Below are positions 4,020 through 5,670 of a DNA stretch of 5,670 nt, in pieces; the stretch's first letter is position 1, and every line of letters starts with the position of its first letter. A model generated the notes under the pieces. The model made no database searches, had not been told where the DNA came from, and saw only the letters and a program-made list of their open reading frames with translations. Position numbers and translations under genes: made by a program. The stretch is from Bacteroidales bacterium (GTDB taxonomy: Bacteria > Bacteroidota > Bacteroidia > Bacteroidales > SMBSF39): NCBI GenBank assembly GCA_021107685.1, contig JAIOSH010000563.1, positions 1 through 5,670 on the forward strand. Reading direction: 5' to 3'.

Positions 4020-5670
4020 ATGAAAAACTTATTATTATGTATTTTGGCAATTAATATATTGTTTGTTTTTGGGCAAAATAATCCTCCGGTAGCTGTTAAT
4101 GACAGCGTCTCAGTTAATGTCGGAGAATATATTACTGTAAAAGTTCTTGAAAACGATTATGACCCTGATGGGGACAATATCCGTGTAAGACAGGCTCCCG
4201 GGTCTTTTTCCCATACTGATAGTACTATTACTTATTATTTCAGTTTTGAAGAATATGCAGGATTTTCGGGTTTTGAAGAATATGATTACATGATAGAAGA
4301 TGAGTACGGACTTTTTGGATATGAATCTATTGCATTAGTTTATATTGAAGTAATAAACCATAGTTTTGATTTTCTTGATATAAATAATATCAAAGCAAGA
4401 TATAATGCATTTGGTAACCACTTTTGGGATTTTCAAACGGATTATAATTTTTTATATGAGTTTCCGCAGGGAAGTGGTAAATATACATTGTTTAATAATA
4501 GCTTTTGGTTAGGTGGTATGGACGAAAATGATCAGTTACGCCTTGCCGGTGAAAGATACAGGCAGGTGGGAACAGATTACTGGACAGGACCATTGTCAAC
4601 CGATGGAAATGCCTGGATAGATACTACAATAGTTTTACAATGGTATAAAGCATGGAAATTGGATAAAGACGAAGTTGAGTATCACAAACTGCACTGGAAT
4701 GATCCGGGTTATGAAGCTTCTGCTAATATTCTTGAATGGCCTGCTCATGGTAATGTTCAACTCGGACAAAGCTTTTACCTGGCGCCTTTCATTGATATGA
4801 ACGGGGATAGTATATATGAGCCAATGCAAGGCGATTACCCGCTGATAAGGGGGGACCAAACCATCTTTTTTATTTTTAATGACCAGAAACCCCATACTGA
4901 AACCGGAGGCGAACCTATTGGAGTGGAAATTCACGGTTTTGCGTATGCTTTTGAAGCATTGGATAAGCCTCAGCTTTACAACACAACTTTTCTTAGCTAT
5001 AAGATTTTTAATCGTTCGCAACATACTTTAACCGATACTTATGCAGGTTTTTTTACAGATATTGACATTGGTAATGCCTGGGATGATTTTATAGGTTGCG
5101 ATGTGGCAAGAGGAGCCTATTACGGATATAATGGAGATGACTACGATGAAGATATTATCTGGCAAAGTGATACAACTTGGGGTTATGGTGAATATCCTCC
5201 TGCACAGGGAATAGTTGTGTTAGGCGGACCTTATCTTGACCCTGACGGCACAGACAATCCGGCAGGTGGTTGCGATGAAAGTATTAACGGAGTGGGATTT
5301 GGAGACGGTGTTGCTGACAATGAACGTTATGGAATGAATAATTTTATAAATTTTAATAACTCCGGCAATCCGGCAACTGGAGACCCACAAACAGCTTATG
5401 AGTATAATAATTATTTAAAAGGAATGTGGAAAGATAGTACGGTAATGGAATATGGAGCAAATGGGCATGTGTCGTCAGGTGCTTATGGTCCTGCTTGTAA
5501 TTTTATATTCCCGGGCTTAACTGATCCCTGTAACTGGGGTACAGGAGGAATACCACCTTACGGTCCTGTTGATTGGACAGAAGAAACTGCCGGAAATACT
5601 CCTGATGACAGGAGAGGATTATGCTCTATGGGACCATTTACTCTTGAACCGGATGGTTTTCATAAAATTG
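4020..5670 (+). CDS. Large secreted protein with N-terminal cadherin-like/Ig-like domain (T9SS cargo family), 3' truncated
   Basis: Starting at ATG 4020-4022, the frame is open for 550 codons to the window edge. MKNLLLCILAINILFVFGQ is a signal peptide, likely cut after Q19. Residues 21-112 form a cadherin-like/Big-type beta-sandwich: NNPPVAVNDSVSVNVGE, VLENDYDPDGDNI (42-54), then EYDYMIEDEYG. From residue 121 the protein follows a large Bacteroidetes family of cell-surface or secreted proteins: NNIKARYN...FWD (122-137), GSGKYTLFNNSFWLGGMDE (151-169), QLRLAGERYRQVGTDYWTGPL (172-192), DMNGDSIYEPMQGDYPLIRGDQTIFFIFND (259-288). Acidic Gly-rich turns (DPDG, DMNGDS) may bind calcium. Family members usually end in a T9SS type A sorting domain, which would lie beyond the edge here. 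The function is unknown; a surface or extracellular structural role is inferred. It is divergent from the type A cargo gene. Confidence 0.88.
   Translation, partial: MKNLLLCILAINILFVFGQNNPPVAVNDSVSVNVGEYITVKVLENDYDPDGDNIRVRQAPGSFSHTDSTITYYFSFEEYAGFSGFEEYDYMIEDEYGLFGYESIALVYIEVINHSFDFLDINNIKARYNAFGNHFWDFQTDYNFLYEFPQGSGKYTLFNNSFWLGGMDENDQLRLAGERYRQVGTDYWTGPLSTDGNAWIDTTIVLQWYKAWKLDKDEVEYHKLHWNDPGYEASANILEWPAHGNVQLGQSFYLAPFIDMNGDSIYEPMQGDYPLIRGDQTIFFIFNDQKPHTETGGEPIGVEIHGFAYAFEALDKPQLYNTTFLSYKIFNRSQHTLTDTYAGFFTDIDIGNAWDDFIGCDVARGAYYGYNGDDYDEDIIWQSDTTWGYGEYPPAQGIVVLGGPYLDPDGTDNPAGGCDESINGVGFGDGVADNERYGMNNFINFNNSGNPATGDPQTAYEYNNYLKGMWKDSTVMEYGANGHVSSGAYGPACNFIFPGLTDPCNWGTGGIPPYGPVDWTEETAGNTPDDRRGLCSMGPFTLEPDGFHKI

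Noticed and set aside
4635..5024. 129-codon minus-strand open frame
   Set aside because: It is antisense to the large secreted protein, whose family motifs run straight through this stretch.
1..5670. CRISPR array, tRNA or rRNA
   Set aside because: No short regularly spaced repeats, tRNA-like cloverleaf or rRNA-like GC-rich conserved stretch was seen on either strand. The repeats present occur only twice each.

Overview
The window looks like a chromosomal stretch from a Bacteroidetes (Bacteroidota) bacterium. It is AT-rich, translation starts are preceded by A-rich leaders instead of clear Shine-Dalgarno sites, and three promoter candidates match the Bacteroidetes form (-33 TTG, -7 TAnnTTTG). 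Three of the six genes encode secreted proteins of the type IX secretion system (T9SS) world: a type B sorting tail at the left edge, a complete protein with a type A sorting domain, and a large right-edge protein of a recognisable Bacteroidetes family.

Layout. Positions 1-117 (+) are the last 38 codons of a secreted protein with a gliding-motility/T9SS type B C-terminus. Positions 299-988 (-) encode a membrane-anchored protein with a coiled-coil-like linker and a HEPN-like C-terminal domain (RN-x3-H). Positions 1472-2009 (-) hold a two-gene toxin-antitoxin operon, with a small acidic antitoxin one base upstream of a PemK/MazF-type endoribonuclease toxin. Positions 2669-3574 (-) encode a T9SS type A cargo protein. 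Position 4020 to the right edge (+) is the first 550 codons of a large secreted protein with an N-terminal cadherin-like/Ig-like domain.

The intergenic DNA is unusually structured. A 193-bp imperfect direct repeat, about 90% identical between copies and containing two successive stem-loops, brackets the toxin-antitoxin operon (1134-1326 and 2322-2514). A different 75-bp repeat (1009-1083 and 3596-3670) lies just upstream of both the HEPN-like gene and the type A cargo gene. It carries a -7 promoter element and most of the leader, so two unrelated genes appear to share one promoter module. There are also a GC-rich structured block at the toxin 3' end, a 15-bp hairpin upstream of the antitoxin promoter, and a C-rich tract (3793-3873) whose complement has a canonical G-quadruplex pattern.

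The genes do not form one pathway. The picture is a surface/secreted-protein region into which small accessory modules have been placed, with dispersed repeats marking the joins. No tRNA, rRNA, CRISPR array or transposase gene was seen.
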